Shown piece by piece: positions 63,993 through 64,000 of a DNA stretch of 64,000 nt. Under the pieces are notes generated by a model. The model saw only the letters and a program-made list of their open reading frames with translations, was not told the origin of the DNA and searched no databases. Position 1 is the stretch's first letter. Each line of letters starts with the position of its first letter. The position numbers and the translations under genes are program-made. The stretch is from Kordia periserrulae (GTDB lineage: Bacteria > Bacteroidota > Bacteroidia > Flavobacteriales > Flavobacteriaceae). The DNA lies in the NCBI RefSeq assembly GCF_003054265.1, contig NZ_QBKT01000007.1, forward strand, positions 62,001-126,000. Direction: 5' to 3'.

Positions 63993-64000
63993 AAACTTAT

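Noticed and set aside
1-64000. tRNA, rRNA, transposase or prophage genes
   Set aside because: None recognised on either strand when reading the gaps and frames; a covariance-model scan was not possible here.

Overview
The window is chromosomal DNA from an AT-rich member of the Bacteroidota, almost certainly a marine Flavobacteriaceae. The evidence is the recurring TAnnTTTG promoter element, near absence of strong Shine-Dalgarno sites, a DUF4270 lipoprotein, a carboxypeptidase-regulatory-domain TonB receptor, a SerB-SerA fusion, and small peptides with the flavobacterial LNKKSIS leader. A Kordia-like genus is plausible from the leader peptides, but that is inference. No tRNA, rRNA, CRISPR array, transposase or prophage was seen.

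Layout. 1-4050: the 3' part of an exported TPR-CHAT protein, then two orphan ribosomal-peptide (RiPP) precursors with duplicated upstream blocks. 4050-11314 (minus): TonB receptor, glmS, DUF4270 lipoprotein and a half-length GT5 protein. 11420-16147 (plus): panC, panD, a flippase-like membrane protein, an esterase-like protein without its serine, and radA. 16360-22395 (minus): aldo-keto reductase, exonuclease III, a two-domain acyltransferase, aspartate kinase and a GNAT acetyltransferase. 22509-26832 (plus): fbp, then a four-gene signalling operon (two related coiled-coil proteins, a Rab-like small GTPase, a hybrid histidine kinase). 27108-41550: mostly housekeeping genes (TerB, mfd, a TlpA-type thioredoxin, an ACT protein, YraN, methyltransferases, LD-carboxypeptidase, metG, ferritin). 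41709-48669: leuACDB, a ParE-type toxin-antitoxin pair and the SerB-SerA fusion. 48700-52121: an accessory patch with a double-glycine peptide, a 42-bp tandem repeat readable in several frames, an attC-like hairpin and small unknown genes. 52130-64000: VOC protein, M23 peptidase, ppk1, then a probable low-oxygen block (hemN, universal stress proteins, CBS proteins, a GCS2-type ligase, a zinc amidase, a TauE/SafE protein).

Two things stand out. First, the 23581-26832 operon pairs a bacterial Rab-like GTPase with a partner protein whose C-terminal domain may be roadblock/longin-like, and with a soluble hybrid kinase; it looks like a complete switch module. Second, three promoters in the hemN/CBS/ligase block carry a matching FNR-like palindrome at exactly the same distance (29.5 bp) from the -7 element, one palindrome serving two divergent promoters. 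This indicates one oxygen- or redox-responsive regulon. Two families of dispersed palindromes are scattered between genes, and one copy forms the last codons of the LD-carboxypeptidase.

Several long open frames start too early. The starts given here for panC, the aldo-keto reductase, the GNAT protein, fbp, mfd, the TlpA protein, metG, the antitoxin, hemN and the CBS protein were moved downstream using family alignment from memory and promoter position.
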